Of a stretch of DNA of 64,000 nucleotides, positions 22,501 to 29,654 are shown one piece after another; position 1 is the stretch's first letter, and each line of letters opens with the position of its first letter. A program made the translations under genes and the position numbers. The stretch is from a virus, in IMG/VR virus record IMGVR_UViG_3300020438_000007, positions 166,740 through 230,739 of that record, one strand, 5' to 3'. The notes under the pieces are model-generated. The model saw only the letters and a program-made list of their open reading frames with translations, was not told where the DNA came from and made no database searches.

Positions 22501-25500
22501 ACTTACCGTTTGCAGATATACCAGTACCAAACAGTCTGTTGGAAACTAGTGAGTATGATGTATCAATACCAGCAGTGATGATACCAACGTTGAAAGTAAT
22601 ACTTCTAAGTGGTAAACCATCCTCTACACCTTGAACAACTAACTTCCTATCATCAAATAGTGGGTTTCCAGTTCCTTGAATAACAAATGCGTTACCAGCC
22701 ACAAGTGCGTGGTTGTCATCTGTTCTGAGTGTTGAAATTCCTGTCTCTTTAGAGACATCAATATAAGTAACACCAACACCAATGTTTGCTAAGTGATATG
22801 TTGGAACTCTTCTATCGTCTCTATCTGTGAAGTATGGGTCAAGATTTCTCGAAGTTCCAATCTCAACAGAAATAGACTTGGATGAAGGAACATCAACAAT
22901 TTTAAATGTACCGTTTAACTTAGGATCTTCAAAACCAGAGAGGTTCAATCCATCTCCTATATTTGTGAAGATAGATGTAACTGACACCACACCAGCGACA
23001 CTAGGAGCGCCAGCAGGGAATGAAGATACAGTCATGGTATTACCGATACCATATCCACAACCACCATCTAATAGTGATGCACCAGTAATAGTACCAGCAG
23101 CTGAGACTGTGATTTTAGCAGAAGCATTTCTACCAATCAGAGCAGAGTTCTCAAGGTCTGCAGCGTAGATTACAGTTGAAATACCTGATCCATTGTTGTA
23201 TCCAGCGCCAGGATTAACAACACTCAAACCCTTAACAGAGTTGAAGTTATGTTCAACTTCGGTGAATAGAGTAACAGTTGTATTACCTGTACCAGTAATT
23301 ATCGCGCCAGTAGCAGCAAAACCTACCTGTTGCCCCTGCATGAAGTACCCAAGAGACTCTTTGGTGATAGATCTCTTCTTATCACTAGTGATAACTTCAC
23401 CAATAACTGCGGCACTAGCATGAGTGATAGTGGGTTCTGGATCAGACTCGTAGTTGTCTCTATCTTGTTGTGGATATAGATTTCTTACGTCTTGTTGGAA
23501 AGACTTAGTAGATACACCAAATCCAAGATCCTTATCAAGTGGAATAGATGCACAAACCATAGTGATGTTGTACACACCGTCTTGTCCAGATGTGCCAGGT
23601 ACATGAGGTTTGTTCTCTTGTACTCTGTAAACTGTGAAACTATCAACTGCCTTTGATCTTTGAACTGTAGGTAGCGATTCAATCTGTTGTTGAGTAGTTC
23701 TCTGGTTTACCTGATTAAGGAACAGGCCTGGATCTGTACTGATACCAGTGACAGTGAACTTCTTAGTTGAAATAACATTATCAACACCAAACTCACCATT
23801 ATATCCTAACTTGAATGTTCCTAGACTATTGTTGACACTATCAATGTTCCTGATAGTAACAGTGTCTCCTTTCTGTAGTCTATGTGGTTCTTCAGTTGTA
23901 AATGAAATAGTCTGAGCATTATAAGTTGCCGTCTTAACAATTTTGACGTTCTTAAGTTGAGTTGGATTACTTAAGTCTGCACTCAAGAATGATGCACTAC
24001 TTACACCAACTGTCTTAGACTCTTGTAGAATGAAACCAGGCTTAGGAGCACGAGCATTGATATGTTCTTTTGGAATAACATATCTAATTCTATAGAGTCT
24101 GTCGAGTAGAGATCTATTATCAACTCTTCTCTTGAGGAATGTAGTTCCTGTTTCCTCTCCAATCACACCAACACCGATAGTATTGATAGCAGAGAAGATA
24201 GTATTATCAGCAGTGCTTGAAGAACCAGTTAGATACCAACCACCAACTGTGTTAGGAATACTATTAATGGTATAAGTACTCTCATCAAACTGCATTGGGT
24301 GGCCTGGATCGCCAGGATTCTTGTCCGATACAGTAGATCTTATTCTTAACTTACCACCACCATTAGAAATACCAGTAATAGGTCGTCTAGAAGCAGCATC
24401 GTTAAATGTAGATGCTAACTGAATTCTGTCTGCAGCGAGTGTACCACCAGAGATTGCAAAGTAAATCTTATCATTGAAGATACCACTTGGAGTTTCACCA
24501 GTATTACTGAATACTCTGACTTTCTCACCATTTACAAGTTGATGAGCGGTCTTGAACTGGAATACGTTAGAAATAATGGCGTTGACACCAGAGTTTCTAA
24601 TAACCTCATACTCTTTGAATCCAGAAGTTCCGATACCACTAGGAACTTGCATAAAGACAGGAGACTGATAAGTCTCTTGTACTGCCTGTCCAGATAGAGT
24701 ATTAACTAAACTTAGGAATAGTGTATCGTTATTTCTTGCACCAACTTTGAATGAATCAATCTCTGCTGGAGGAACAATCTCTTGGTTGTTATAACCAAAC
24801 AGATAGAATCTATCAGTTACACCAACACCAATGGTTTTTCTAGTATCAATGGTCAACCAAGATACAGTAGAGTCCTCTCTTGTAATCTCTCTTGGTGGAA
24901 TGACGTGAGTGATATAACCAACATCATCTCTGTCGAATGAGTCTGGACGGAAACCTGTAGACTCAAGAGCAGTTTGTCCAAAGTTGGAGTTAGAGTTGGT
25001 AATTGATGCGTCACCGCCTCGTTCTGCATGGAAGTGACGAGCATACGCAATAGCGAACACAGAAACCAACTGAATAACAGAGTTATTCCTAGTCCTCATG
25101 TGAGAGGTTTCAAAATTTGGTTTGTATATCGCCCTTGAGTTAGAGTGTAGTGGTTTATCTGACTCTGATACTGTAGTAGTATCGTTGAATATTGCAGTTG
25201 TAGGGTTGTAAAGTATGAAAGCGTTGTCGTCTTTCTGAATTGAGATACCAGTGAACTGAGCACAAACCATAGATTTGAAACCAGTTGCCTTGTCACCATC
25301 ACAATCCAATCCGTTCATACCGAACACTGATCGGAGTGATACGTTAAAGATGTATGGAGAAGCAGATCCAACAGTATCAGACTCAACTACAATACTAGAG
25401 TTCTGAATTTCTTGTGCAGTTGGTAGTGCATTACTAGGAACATTTGGTGTCTGAACTGTGAACTGAGTACTACTTGAAACTTCATCTACAAGGAACGAAC

Positions 25501-26494
25501 CATTGTAGGAGTTGATTGCAGTTGTAATACCAGCAATTAAAACAGGAGTATCTTTAAATAGTCCATGTGCCTTGTTAGTCTCAATGGTCAGAGTTGCCGT
25601 TGGTGTATTACCATCACCCGCTCTGATAGATGTAACACCAACTGGATCTGCTTGTAAATCACCAACAATTCTAAATTCATCAACACTTGGTTCAAAATCA
25701 TCAAATGTAGGATAGTTTCCAACTGGTCTACCAGATGAGTCTCCGTATGCCTTTGCAACCTTGAAGTAGAACATATCAAGGTCTGTCAATGTACTATCTG
25801 TACCATCGATCAAGACGTTGTTTACACCATCAGCATAAGTAAATGTTGCTAACTTGTGGTGTGAATATGAAGGAGTTTTTCTGTTACTATCATAGTCATA
25901 GTATGCAGTCTTGGTGATATCTGCATCAAAAATAGTGAATGCCGTAAAGTAACAAGTACCAGTAACTCTAAGAACACCACCATATTCCATATCATCATTC
26001 AGAGGATCTGGAACATAAAGAGGTCTAAGTTTGGTTTTACGAAGATCCAAACCAATGATAGATGTACCACGAGGCATGATAGCACCACCTTCGGTACTAT
26101 TATACTTGTACAGTTCGTTATTAGGATCTAAAACATCAAAGTTTGTTTCAGTTGTAAACTGTTCTAATGAAGTTACTTCATATCCAGCGTTCTTTCTGCA
26201 CTTAAATTCTGCGTTGCCACCATTATTTGTGACAGTAAATCCAGGCCTGTTATCAATGTAGTGTACGCCAGGATATGCTAAGATAGTTGTTCTGTCTATC
26301 TTATCGTTATTTTTACCAACCTGATATGAAAATCTTGCAGCCTCAATCAGTGCCCTCTGAATCGTCTTGAAGGGTCTTGTCTGAGAGTTACCTCGGTTTT
26401 CAATACTATCAGTAGCGTCAAAGTCACTTGGGTTTACATAGAGTATATTACCCTCAGCGTTCTTTAGAAAGTTTTCTAATCTTGATAGAGGCAT
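19511..26494 (-). CDS. Giant tail-fibre/virion protein with S74 chaperone domain
   Basis: 2,327 residues. The N-terminus (NILYVNPSDFDATDSIENRG, TRPFKTIQRALIEAARFSYQ) is the start typical of very large cyanophage structural proteins. The body contains many GIST, GVGV and GIITA segments suggesting repeated beta-strand units, and TITG/ATIT-rich stretches near the C-terminus.
 The end (SDMRLKQNLEQIEGAVAKV, HLGVSAQEVEKVFPEAV, YLTVKYEKLVPVLIEA) is a peptidase-S74 intramolecular chaperone domain, which trimerises fibres and cleaves itself off after the serine of SDxRLK. It shares a late box with no other gene and would be the longest distal tail component. Confidence 0.85.
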   Translation of the reverse strand: MPLSRLENFLKNAEGNILYVNPSDFDATDSIENRGNSQTRPFKTIQRALIEAARFSYQVGKNNDKIDRTTILAYPGVHYIDNRPGFTVTNNGGNAEFKCRKNAGYEVTSLEQFTTETNFDVLDPNNELYKYNSTEGGAIMPRGTSIIGLDLRKTKLRPLYVPDPLNDDMEYGGVLRVTGTCYFTAFTIFDADITKTAYYDYDSNRKTPSYSHHKLATFTYADGVNNVLIDGTDSTLTDLDMFYFKVAKAYGDSSGRPVGNYPTFDDFEPSVDEFRIVGDLQADPVGVTSIRAGDGNTPTATLTIETNKAHGLFKDTPVLIAGITTAINSYNGSFLVDEVSSSTQFTVQTPNVPSNALPTAQEIQNSSIVVESDTVGSASPYIFNVSLRSVFGMNGLDCDGDKATGFKSMVCAQFTGISIQKDDNAFILYNPTTAIFNDTTTVSESDKPLHSNSRAIYKPNFETSHMRTRNNSVIQLVSVFAIAYARHFHAERGGDASITNSNSNFGQTALESTGFRPDSFDRDDVGYITHVIPPREITREDSTVSWLTIDTRKTIGVGVTDRFYLFGYNNQEIVPPAEIDSFKVGARNNDTLFLSLVNTLSGQAVQETYQSPVFMQVPSGIGTSGFKEYEVIRNSGVNAIISNVFQFKTAHQLVNGEKVRVFSNTGETPSGIFNDKIYFAISGGTLAADRIQLASTFNDAASRRPITGISNGGGKLRIRSTVSDKNPGDPGHPMQFDESTYTINSIPNTVGGWYLTGSSSTADNTIFSAINTIGVGVIGEETGTTFLKRRVDNRSLLDRLYRIRYVIPKEHINARAPKPGFILQESKTVGVSSASFLSADLSNPTQLKNVKIVKTATYNAQTISFTTEEPHRLQKGDTVTIRNIDSVNNSLGTFKLGYNGEFGVDNVISTKKFTVTGISTDPGLFLNQVNQRTTQQQIESLPTVQRSKAVDSFTVYRVQENKPHVPGTSGQDGVYNITMVCASIPLDKDLGFGVSTKSFQQDVRNLYPQQDRDNYESDPEPTITHASAAVIGEVITSDKKRSITKESLGYFMQGQQVGFAATGAIITGTGNTTVTLFTEVEHNFNSVKGLSVVNPGAGYNNGSGISTVIYAADLENSALIGRNASAKITVSAAGTITGASLLDGGCGYGIGNTMTVSSFPAGAPSVAGVVSVTSIFTNIGDGLNLSGFEDPKLNGTFKIVDVPSSKSISVEIGTSRNLDPYFTDRDDRRVPTYHLANIGVGVTYIDVSKETGISTLRTDDNHALVAGNAFVIQGTGNPLFDDRKLVVQGVEDGLPLRSITFNVGIITAGIDTSYSLVSNRLFGTGISANGKSLSAGENNLAGRSSYFYTGISTTINAPLTSTDTTITLSSTEGFRRGDYCMINGEVVRFTSDNINNILRGQFGTLASSAITGTTIKKIKVLAMELRRPSILRASGHTFEYLGYGSGNYSTSLPQKQDRVLSDQETLSAQKKELDGGTVVYTGMNDSGDFFTGYKKLSSITGEEEVLEAPVFTYVGDDAEAETIKRASGVFDEVLIRESLTVEGGDNNNRTSQFYGPVNMTEKLTNTSADGIETVNLSLRGDAPQGKVFTVGISTPLTAARSGDISFVGVPNAGGYLGHIFAEGEWRRFGAVSQERDRSFYRFDQIGIGQSGVGIFNFKDSFEVNGVAKIKDLFVSGIVTFAANQSFAGVSYDTLVIKKNANFWGYNTTGGISYDGIPWEQHGFYTQVHEAGTSRLYNAEFVGTYVTFKPASAIHIEGPYKSTFSGVSTITGTLEVGNLECEGGTFNGTFVNAINAGIDTLSVKKDLYATAGIITDLNVTVGVVTNGLYADIGITTLSHVGTQYVNENRVFTGITTNLEVTNSATIANETVTNATITNLIVPNTGSADIEIANIDQLTSTDITFTDDLIGPDAYFSNDVDSDGMLTRYIGSKYGPNPGVESEQLTIFANAGLYTCITGFAMTMARINMSPGGDGLAAPKITADVGIITALSAGGNSNMSIDAGPAGQIKSFQFESIATNVPPIKTSSTIKCVNLNADLLDGLSMIDSNWTSGASIMGRDSNGSTKVKDITATGIFQGGAGAFPDGITGADATITGSSSINNLTVTGTFTAAGGFAGNADTATVASNIAIGANRVPYNTSSNNTTSSSNFTFDGTTLSVSALSASSISGNITGNAASASQVNIGGASGSKNVILGGSSGNQSLQADGGLTFNASSNNLSVGGDITAFASDMRLKQNLEQIEGAVAKVCELRGFTYEFNETGRELRLPKGRHLGVSAQEVEKVFPEAVVKRENDNYLTVKYEKLVPVLIEAIKELKDEIESLKTGGYGKS

Positions 26495-26525
26495 CGCACC
26501 AACAACCTATAAAATTTCTTCTAAC

Positions 26526-26535
26526 CTATTTAGAC
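26526..26535 (-). promoter_or_regulatory. Late promoter box GTCTAAATAG
   Basis: CTAAATA on the minus strand, 32 bases before the ATG of the giant fibre gene. Confidence 0.5.
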
Positions 26536-26551
26536 AGGATCAAATGACTAT

Positions 26552-27256
26552 CTATAAAAATATGGCCTGTGTTATCCTATCTACGTCAGTAAATTTACCC
26601 GTATTCATGATTGGAGATTGTAATATGTCAGCAGGAATGATTATTGCCCTATTAAATTTCATACCAAAAGTAAACTCCCTACCCCAAGTAAATTTAGAGT
26701 CATAAACATCTTTAATAATATCAAAATGTTTTTTAGTGGCATACATTGCCTTCATATCTTCAACTACTGAAGTCCTTCCAGCAAAATTCCATAGGTTTGT
26801 TCCACCAAAACATTCTTCCTCATGGTTTAAATATATCTCTATCTTAAATTGGAAAGGCGATGGGTTATGTTCATACCATAGTTGAAAAGGTATGAGTCGA
26901 TCTGGTTGATCTGTCATTGTCTTTTCATTTAGATACTCTACAAGAAACCACATGTATGACATATTTTCGTCAATCGTTGGTCTATCGCATGTTCTGCCCC
27001 AATGTTCATCGTCATGACATATCTGTTTGATCACATGTTCTATATTTTTCCTTAGTTCATCTGTTTGATATGCAGCTCTTTCTATTCCATTAGGGTGATT
27101 ACTAAATGGAATATCTTTTTTTCTATCCAACTTTAAAGCTAATCTTCTAACTTCCTCTGGATTTTCATAAAAATTATCTATGACCATAGCACTCCTACCA
27201 TCTATGCCTATGTCTGTGATGGCAGTAGCTTCTAAATTTTCACTTAATTCAAACAT
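26552..27256 (-). CDS. Degenerate DUF6445-like protein
   Basis: 234 residues. MVIDNFYENPEEVRRLAL at the N-terminus, GGTNLWNF in the middle and FNRAIIIPADIL near the end align by eye with the DUF6445-like protein at 18538-19305, but the HxD is replaced by HNP (130-132) and the distal His by Gln213 (LQSP); Arg227 remains. It probably cannot bind iron in the usual way: a pseudo-enzyme or a structural/binding role. Confidence 0.5.
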   Translation of the reverse strand: MFELSENLEATAITDIGIDGRSAMVIDNFYENPEEVRRLALKLDRKKDIPFSNHPNGIERAAYQTDELRKNIEHVIKQICHDDEHWGRTCDRPTIDENMSYMWFLVEYLNEKTMTDQPDRLIPFQLWYEHNPSPFQFKIEIYLNHEEECFGGTNLWNFAGRTSVVEDMKAMYATKKHFDIIKDVYDSKFTWGREFTFGMKFNRAIIIPADILQSPIMNTGKFTDVDRITQAIFL

Positions 27257-27437
27257 CTTTGTTCTTTTCTTCCACTAAATGTTCAACTTCTGAGGCAACC
27301 TTACCCATTACCTCTCTTACATCAGTTCCTGATCCAGAGGTATAATAGTAATCTGTTCCTTTCGGAGCATAATGTCTGGTGTGGAGTGTCCAATGCCACT
27401 GTTCAATATTTTTTGAATACCAGAATTGTAATCTCAT
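27249..27437 (-). CDS. Hypothetical small protein (62 aa)
   Basis: MRLQFWYSKNIEQWHWTLHT start at 27437; rich in Trp, Tyr and His. A late-type box lies shortly upstream, following a GC hairpin that closes the tmRNA region. Not recognised. Confidence 0.6.
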   Translation of the reverse strand: MRLQFWYSKNIEQWHWTLHTRHYAPKGTDYYYTSGSGTDVREVMGKVASEVEHLVEEKNKDV

Positions 27438-27446
27438 GAGTGTTTT

Positions 27447-27454
27447 AATTTATA
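27447..27454 (-). promoter_or_regulatory. Late-like box TATAAATT
   Basis: TATAAATT on the minus strand just downstream of the GC hairpin and 9 bases before the ATG at 27437. Confidence 0.4.
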
Positions 27455-27459
27455 TAGGA

Positions 27460-27474
27460 GGGGGCAGAGCCCCC
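27460..27474 (-). terminator. GC hairpin after tmRNA
   Basis: Perfect GGGGGC-TCT-GCCCCC hairpin with a weak T-tract. It probably ends or trims the tmRNA transcript. Confidence 0.5.
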
Positions 27475-27496
27475 ACAGTCACTTGGTTAACAAGGA

Positions 27497-27684
27497 GTGA
27501 CTAATCCCCGATTGCCCCTTAAGCAGCGACGAGTTCGTCAGTGCGGGCAAATTCTCTTGTAAGAATACGAGAGAACGCTACGATGTTATTCGCAGCAGTG
27601 TCAGATGTTTTTGCATCTATGGTTTGCTCTCCGAGCAGGTTTTCAGTCATGTTCCGTATACCCTGTCGAGACCATGGCATCCCC
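27497..27684 (-). ncRNA. ssrA: Permuted tmRNA, coding piece
   Basis: Minus strand, 5' end GGGGATG at 27684-27678, which can pair over 7 bp (one G-U) with CATCTCC at the end of the acceptor piece. It is followed by GGTCTCGACAGGG (the conserved tmRNA D-loop region), a GCTC-GGA-GAGC hairpin, GATG-loop-CATC, then the tag frame starting GCG AAT AAC ATC and ending GTC GCT GCT TAA. The order (acceptor piece transcribed first) and these signatures match the two-piece permuted tmRNA of cyanobacteria. The 3' end is approximate. Confidence 0.85.
27519..27593 (-). other. tmRNA proteolysis-tag frame (24 codons)
   Basis: Tag begins ANNIVAFSR, continues ILTREFARTDE and ends LVAA before TAA at 27519-27521. 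Marine Synechococcus tags, as I recall, are about 16 residues starting ANNIV and ending VAA. The ends are kept but the middle is longer and different. The resume codon is taken as GCG at 27593; GCT just before it is an alternative. Confidence 0.8.
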
Positions 27685-27689
27685 TTGAA

Positions 27690-27757
27690 TGGAGATGAGG
27701 GGAATCGAACCCCTGTCCAGAATGTCGATTACACCACCTACATGTCTTTTTGAGTCA
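27690..27757 (-). ncRNA. ssrA: Permuted tmRNA, acceptor piece
   Basis: Contains a T-arm (27698-27718, GGGG-TTCGATT-CCCC), acceptor strand CATCTCC (27697-27691) and discriminator A at 27690; CCA is not encoded. Its CATGT can pair with ACATG of the coding piece to rebuild helix P2. Only five bases (27685-27689) separate it from the coding piece, so both must come from one precursor. The 5' end is approximate. Confidence 0.8.
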
Positions 27758-27767
27758 TACATCAGGA

Positions 27768-28355
27768 CTATACAATCCATTGTATCCAAGAATATCTGGT
27801 TCCTTTTGTTACTGGCATTACTTCATGTGGAAACAAATACAGTGCTGGAAATACTAACACACTTCCCTTCTTTATATTGACAGTGTGTTCCTTCCAAAAC
27901 CTAAACTCACCTCCTTCAAAATCGTCATTCAACACACCTACCACACTAGTAACAGGTATGCCTCTAAATTGTCCTTCAAAGAAATCTCGGATATGATCGT
28001 AGTGTGGACTAAGATAATCGCCAACATCATACTTATTGAATTTTATGCCTGAGCAAGCTTCCCAAAATGAACCGCCAGTTTGATTATCCTCAACGTCATA
28101 ATAATTATATTTTTCGTGGAAGGCATTAAACAACTCATCATTTATATGTGGTTGTATTATATTTACCGCCTCTGGGGCAGTTACGGTTGATTTCATATTT
28201 GATTCTTTATCAATATCAACCTGTTCAAAGTCCTGATACCAAGAAAATTCACCCCATTCACGAGAATCTAAAAGAGATACTATCTGATCACATTCCTGAT
28301 CAGATAGCAAATCATACTCAAATATGTGGTCTTTAAGATTCGGATACTTCAACAT
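27768..28355 (-). CDS. 2OG-Fe(II) oxygenase, prolyl-4-hydroxylase type
   Basis: 195 residues. HYD at 118-120 with a following His121, FPHEV (His177) and Arg187 in KGTRYSWIQW; GGEFRFW between. Same subgroup as 17967-18548. It lies immediately upstream of the tmRNA; whether they share a transcript is unknown. Substrate unknown. Confidence 0.85.
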   Translation of the reverse strand: MLKYPNLKDHIFEYDLLSDQECDQIVSLLDSREWGEFSWYQDFEQVDIDKESNMKSTVTAPEAVNIIQPHINDELFNAFHEKYNYYDVEDNQTGGSFWEACSGIKFNKYDVGDYLSPHYDHIRDFFEGQFRGIPVTSVVGVLNDDFEGGEFRFWKEHTVNIKKGSVLVFPALYLFPHEVMPVTKGTRYSWIQWIV

Positions 28356-28497
28356 CTTTCATAGTAGGTTTCTGTTTCAAAACCTCATTGCCAGTTTGTT
28401 TGGAGATAAATGCAGAGAGTTCTGGAGTTTCCTCCCACTCCCAGACTTGATTATTCTGTGGGTTTTTCTTTTGAATCGTGAGTGTGCGTTTTGCCAA
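28333..28497 (-). CDS. Hypothetical protein, probable TTG start (54 aa)
   Basis: The frame continues as AKRTLTIQKKNPQNNQVWEW and ends DVEVSES. No ATG lies near; TTG at 28497 has GAGAGG six bases upstream. ATG at 28530 would extend it further into the previous gene. It overlaps that gene by 47 bases either way. Confidence 0.5.
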   Translation of the reverse strand: MAKRTLTIQKKNPQNNQVWEWEETPELSAFISKQTGNEVLKQKPTMKDVEVSES

Positions 28498-28753
28498 TTT
28501 CAACCTCTCTAGATAAAACTTCGATTTCATTTTCAAGGCCAATGATCCGAAGTTCTGCATCATTGGCCGATCTTTCTAGAGCCCGTACAGCAGTAGAGAG
28601 TCTTGCGATCTCTGCTCCAAAGGCATCAATATTTTGTAGAAGTAAGTTGTTTCCAAATGTCTGAGGATTCCCCTTCTCCGCATAGGCAGTGTCCTGTACT
28701 TCCTCGCATCTCTTGAGATAATCCTCTTTTGACATTCTATTGTTGTCAGTCAT
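28451..28753 (-). CDS. Coiled-coil protein
   Basis: 100 residues (MTDNNRMSKEDYLKRCEEVQ; an ATG at residue 7 is an alternative start). Residues about 45-90 form a heptad-patterned helix (ARLSTAVRALERSAND, LRIIGLENEIEVLSREV). Overlaps the upstream oxygenase by four bases. Possibly structural; not recognised. Confidence 0.6.
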   Translation of the reverse strand: MTDNNRMSKEDYLKRCEEVQDTAYAEKGNPQTFGNNLLLQNIDAFGAEIARLSTAVRALERSANDAELRIIGLENEIEVLSREVEIGKTHTHDSKEKPTE

Positions 28754-29274
28754 GAGTATTCCATGTAAATGTTTCCAGATATTGTAGTTCCCTCATTGCC
28801 GGAATTAACCATGTGCATGAGGAATGATGGGAATATGATGATACTCCCAGGCTCCAGAATAGGTTTATAGTCTAACGGAAACTGGGGCAAAGTGCAACCA
28901 AAATGGTTCTGAATGTTATGAATCGAAGGATTAAAAAATGCAGTTCTTGATGTCACGTCAACATATATCACATAACTCCATTGACTTTTAGGATGTATGT
29001 GAGCATCTTGATAATCATGTTTCTTATAAACATTTCTCCATATATGTCCAAACCTTGCGTTCTTTCCCATCAGTTCTGCTGGATAGAGATTTCTCTCTAT
29101 TATACCAGACAAATAAACCCAAATTTCCTGTGGAATTTCTTCTTGTTTCTGTGACGAGAAAGTAGATGAAACTCCAGAATCCCAAGTAGGTTCTAAGGGA
29201 GAGAGGGGAATACAATCAAATTTAGTTACATCAACCTGATCTTCAAAGACAGGTATTCCAAAAAGTTGTTTCAT
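28750..29274 (-). CDS. 2OG-Fe(II) oxygenase-like protein, arginine anchor missing
   Basis: 174 residues. AHIH at 91-94 and LMHMVNSG (His154) fit the TIGR02466-type iron site, but the usual Arg after the distal His is replaced by Thr (GTTISGN), so 2OG binding may differ. HIHPKSQWSYVIYV is the best-conserved segment. One-base overlap with the next gene upstream. Confidence 0.65.
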   Translation of the reverse strand: MKQLFGIPVFEDQVDVTKFDCIPLSPLEPTWDSGVSSTFSSQKQEEIPQEIWVYLSGIIERNLYPAELMGKNARFGHIWRNVYKKHDYQDAHIHPKSQWSYVIYVDVTSRTAFFNPSIHNIQNHFGCTLPQFPLDYKPILEPGSIIIFPSFLMHMVNSGNEGTTISGNIYMEYS

Positions 29275-29654
29275 TAATGCAAATCATCTAATTTCTGTAA
29301 ATCGCTTTGTTCTAATACTTTTTCATAACCGTTTACGGCGGCATCTATAATTGCATTTCTCATATCATCATTTTCCCTCTCTTCTAATCGTTTCTTGATA
29401 CTATCAAAGTAAATTGAAGTTTCGGAAGGTAATCCCTGTTGCCCTGGCAATTTACCCTCGTAACTACCTGTGGATTTGACATCTATTATCTCAGGTGGCA
29501 ATGGTTTGGGTGCTTCTATCCGTTTATATGTAAATCCATCACCCTCATGTAATTCCAGAGTGGTAATGGCATATTGTTCGTGACTACAATCACAATACTT
29601 CTGTCCTATACTATCATAAACAGTCCAGAATGGGTAAAAATGATCAGGAATCAT
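29274..29654 (-). CDS. Hypothetical virion-associated protein
   Basis: 126 residues, MIPDHFYPFWTVYDSIGQKY; Pro-rich centre (PKPLPPEI) and a charged helical C-terminus (IKKRLEERENDDMRNAI). It overlaps the structural gene upstream by four bases, so probably a virion or assembly component. Confidence 0.55.
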   Translation of the reverse strand: MIPDHFYPFWTVYDSIGQKYCDCSHEQYAITTLELHEGDGFTYKRIEAPKPLPPEIIDVKSTGSYEGKLPGQQGLPSETSIYFDSIKKRLEERENDDMRNAIIDAAVNGYEKVLEQSDLQKLDDLH

